Below, piece after piece: positions 62,461 to 64,000 of a stretch of DNA of 64,000 bases (position 1 is its first letter; every line of letters starts with the position of its first letter). The translations under genes and the position numbers were made by a program. The notes beneath the pieces are model-generated. The model saw nothing but the letters and a program-made list of their open reading frames with translations. It was not told where the DNA came from and ran no database searches. The stretch covers positions 124,001 through 188,000 of the forward strand of contig CAVZEM010000009.1 of assembly GCA_963774305.1 (NCBI GenBank), written 5' to 3'. The stretch is from DASUPK01 sp963774305 (GTDB lineage: Bacteria > Actinomycetota > Thermoleophilia > Solirubrobacterales > 70-9).

Positions 62461-62511
62461 TCCTGTCGCCGCAGGAACCTCCCACGGGCGCTCAGTAGTC
62501 GCGTCCGTGGG
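62461..62511 (+). terminator. Tandem hairpins after ftsH
   Basis: TCCTG/CAGGA (62461-62465 and 62472-62476) and CCCACGG/CCGTGGG (62481-62487 and 62505-62511) lie in the 130-base gap downstream of ftsH. There is no clear T run, so termination is uncertain. Confidence 0.3.
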
Positions 62512-62561
62512 CCCCTCCTACTGCGCCACCCGCGGAAGAGGCGGCCGAGGATACTTCGGCA

Positions 62562-62888
62562 ATGCGTCCTTTCGCGATGGCTGTCGTTGCAGCTGTCTTC
62601 ATTGCCGGGTGTGGGGGTGGGTCTGGCGCCAGTCAGGCGGACAAGGACAAGGCGATTGCCGCCGCCAAGTTCCTCTACGCCGGACAGGCGGACCGGCCCG
62701 ACCTGGACGAGGGGCCCTGTCTCTCTGAGAGCCTGCCGGGGCTCTCGGACTGGGCGGTCGACGTCGCTCACGATCCGCGGCAGCCGGTCGACGACCGGCC
62801 GGCCAACCAGTGCCAGAGCTACCGGGAGGGGCGCACTCATCACTTTGTCGAGCTGACTCCCGACGGGCAGTTGATCAGGGCGCAATAG
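62562..62888 (+). CDS. Small putative lipoprotein
   Basis: 108 residues with a lipobox (VVAAVFIAGC, then a Gly/Ser linker). The mature part is charged with two Cys (EGPCLSESLPGLSDWAVDVA; NQCQSYREGRTHHFVELTPD) that may pair. No family recognised. It is placed between ftsH and folP on the same strand, an insertion into an otherwise conserved block. It is coupled to the next gene with a 1-base gap. Confidence 0.6.
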   Translation: MRPFAMAVVAAVFIAGCGGGSGASQADKDKAIAAAKFLYAGQADRPDLDEGPCLSESLPGLSDWAVDVAHDPRQPVDDRPANQCQSYREGRTHHFVELTPDGQLIRAQ

Positions 62889-62889
62889 C

Positions 62890-63291
62890 GTGTCGGGCAT
62901 CGACCTCACCCCATTTCGCGCCGCCTTCGAGGCGCTCTCACAAGGCGATCCGGATGCCTTCAACGACCTGGTCTCACCGGACTTCGTGGTCGACGATCAC
63001 ACGGTCCCCGAGGACACCACCGGCCCCAGAGGCCCACATGCCCTGAACTTGCTGCTTGCTCGGCTGAGGGAAGCGTTCGAGAACTACCGCTTCGAGCTCC
63101 TCGAGATCTCAGATCTCGGCGATGGCAGGGTGCTGGCGATTCTCCGGACCTCGGGCACCGGGCGCGGCAGCAAGATCGAGATGGAGGGTGACGTGGGTGA
63201 GGTCTCGGTGATTCGCGACGGCCTGGTGGTCAGGACGGATATCTACCCCAGTCCCGCCGAGGCGCGCCGAGCCGCGGGCGTCCAGGAGTAG
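62890..63291 (+). CDS. SnoaL/NTF2-like protein
   Basis: 133 residues, GTG start. NTF2-like cone fold: FRAAFEALSQGDPDAFNDLV, DDHTVPEDTTGPRGPHALNL, LREAFENYRFELLEISDLGD, GEVSVIRDGLVVRTDIYPSP. Members are small-molecule enzymes or binding proteins; substrate unknown. Two bases before folP, so co-transcribed. Confidence 0.85.
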   Translation: MSGIDLTPFRAAFEALSQGDPDAFNDLVSPDFVVDDHTVPEDTTGPRGPHALNLLLARLREAFENYRFELLEISDLGDGRVLAILRTSGTGRGSKIEMEGDVGEVSVIRDGLVVRTDIYPSPAEARRAAGVQE

Positions 63292-63293
63292 CC

Positions 63294-64000
63294 ATGGTCC
63301 GGATCATGGGGATCGTCAACGTGACGCCCGACTCGTTCTCCGATGGCGGGGAGTTCCTGGATCCCCAGCGCGCGATCGCCCACGGACGTGAGCTCGCGGC
63401 GGAGGGCGCTGACGTGCTCGACGTCGGCGGCGAGTCGACGCGCCCGGGCGCCGAGGCGGTCGGGGCGGAGGAGGAGCTGAGGCGCGTTGCCCCGGTGATC
63501 GCCGCGCTCGCCGGCGACGGGCTGGCGGTCTCCATAGACACATCCAAGGTCGCCGTTGCCGAGGCCGCTCTCGATGCGGGAGCCGGGATGGTCAACGACG
63601 TCACCGCCCTGCGGGCCGAGCCCGACCTGGCCGGCCTGTGCGCGGACCGAGGCTGCGAGGTCGTGCTGATGCACATGCTCGGCGACCCGCGGACGATGCA
63701 GGAGAACCCGACCTACGACGACGTGGTCGACGACGTCAGGGCCTTCCTCGCCGAGCGGATCGAGTTCGCGGTCTCTCAGGGAATCGACGAGGAGCGAATC
63801 TGGGTCGATCCCGGGATTGGCTTCGGGAAGACGGTCGACCACAACCTCGAGCTCCACCGCCGGCTCGGCGAGCTTGCCGAGCTGGGCAGGCCGATCGCCT
63901 TCGGCAGCTCCCGCAAGAGCTTCATCGGCAAGCTCACCGGAGCCGAGGTCCACGATCGGCTGGGAGGCACGATCGCCTCGAACGTGATCGCCTGCGCTAA
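63294..64000 (+). CDS. folP: Dihydropteroate synthase, 3' end outside the window
   Basis: Frame open from the ATG at 63294 to the window edge (235 codons). Signatures: MGIVNVTPDSFSDGGEFLDP, VLDVGGESTRPGA, VSIDTSKVAVAEAAL, VLMHMLGDPRTMQ, WVDPGIGFGKTVDHNLELHR and AFGSSRKSFIGKLTGA. Condenses p-aminobenzoate with dihydropterin pyrophosphate in folate synthesis; the usual sulfonamide target. About 30-40 residues are missing at the C-terminus. Confidence 0.95.
   Translation, partial: MVRIMGIVNVTPDSFSDGGEFLDPQRAIAHGRELAAEGADVLDVGGESTRPGAEAVGAEEELRRVAPVIAALAGDGLAVSIDTSKVAVAEAALDAGAGMVNDVTALRAEPDLAGLCADRGCEVVLMHMLGDPRTMQENPTYDDVVDDVRAFLAERIEFAVSQGIDEERIWVDPGIGFGKTVDHNLELHRRLGELAELGRPIAFGSSRKSFIGKLTGAEVHDRLGGTIASNVIACA

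Overview
The window is high-GC, densely coded DNA with many GTG and TTG starts, ATGA or GTGA stop/start overlaps, and no rRNA, tRNA, phage, insertion sequence or CRISPR array that I can see. An actinobacterial-type integration host factor, many lipoproteins, three soluble-glucose-dehydrogenase-like proteins and the gene order tilS-hpt-ftsH-folP suggest a deep-branching actinobacterium. My best guess is Thermoleophilia (Solirubrobacterales relatives). This is inference from gene content, not a database result.

Layout. 1-5760: the end of a PII gene coupled to a PucR regulator, then three tandem PQQ-type sugar dehydrogenase paralogues and a lipoprotein on the minus strand. 5974-11788: two YrbE/MlaE permeases, an MlaF/Mkl ATPase with an apparent frameshift near its N-terminus, and an MMPL exporter. 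11803-19503: a thioredoxin-like protein, a B3/4-domain protein, two lineage-type unknowns that overlap across a large palindrome, the integration host factor, a divergent alpha-oxoamine synthase/GNAT pair, a PEBP protein, an inverted-repeat element and an AlkA-type glycosylase. 19521-22246: a ThiXYZ-type pyrimidine transporter under a TPP riboswitch. 22273-27079: a polyphosphate-flavoured island (CYTH, CHAD, VWA/CoxE, MoxR AAA+, PPK2). 27080-32421: small genes (EVE, DUF2203, membrane protein), a broken SRPBCC gene and a 1191-residue zinc-ribbon/cyclase/ATPase/TPR protein.

32529-44577: a lipoprotein, a universal stress protein, an FAD oxidoreductase, two CaCA cation exchangers, a DUF3224/Bcp cluster, a MacB-like exporter, an acyl-CoA dehydrogenase behind a TetR-type palindrome, and ExoD. 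44609-49843: an MFS exporter, PadR, GNAT, a beta-oxidation fusion with reversed domain order, and a sirtuin. 50006-57644: a nitrilase, a wall hydrolase fusion (SLT, degenerate M23, M15), a nucleoside phosphorylase, phasin-like and SCP2-like small proteins, and a MerR-cyclase fusion behind a promoter and a GC-rich structured leader. 57641-64000: a secreted CAP protein and the conserved tilS-hpt-ftsH-folP block, with a lipoprotein and a SnoaL-like gene inserted; folP runs off the edge.

The most unusual signals are these: a small REP-like hairpin family with a conserved bulge; a 131-bp palindrome inside coding sequence; the frameshifted ATPase; the TPP riboswitch whose 3' end is the Shine-Dalgarno; the possible sphingolipid-type enzyme pair; the CYTH/CHAD/VWA/MoxR/PPK2 neighbourhood; and two class III cyclases in uncommon architectures.
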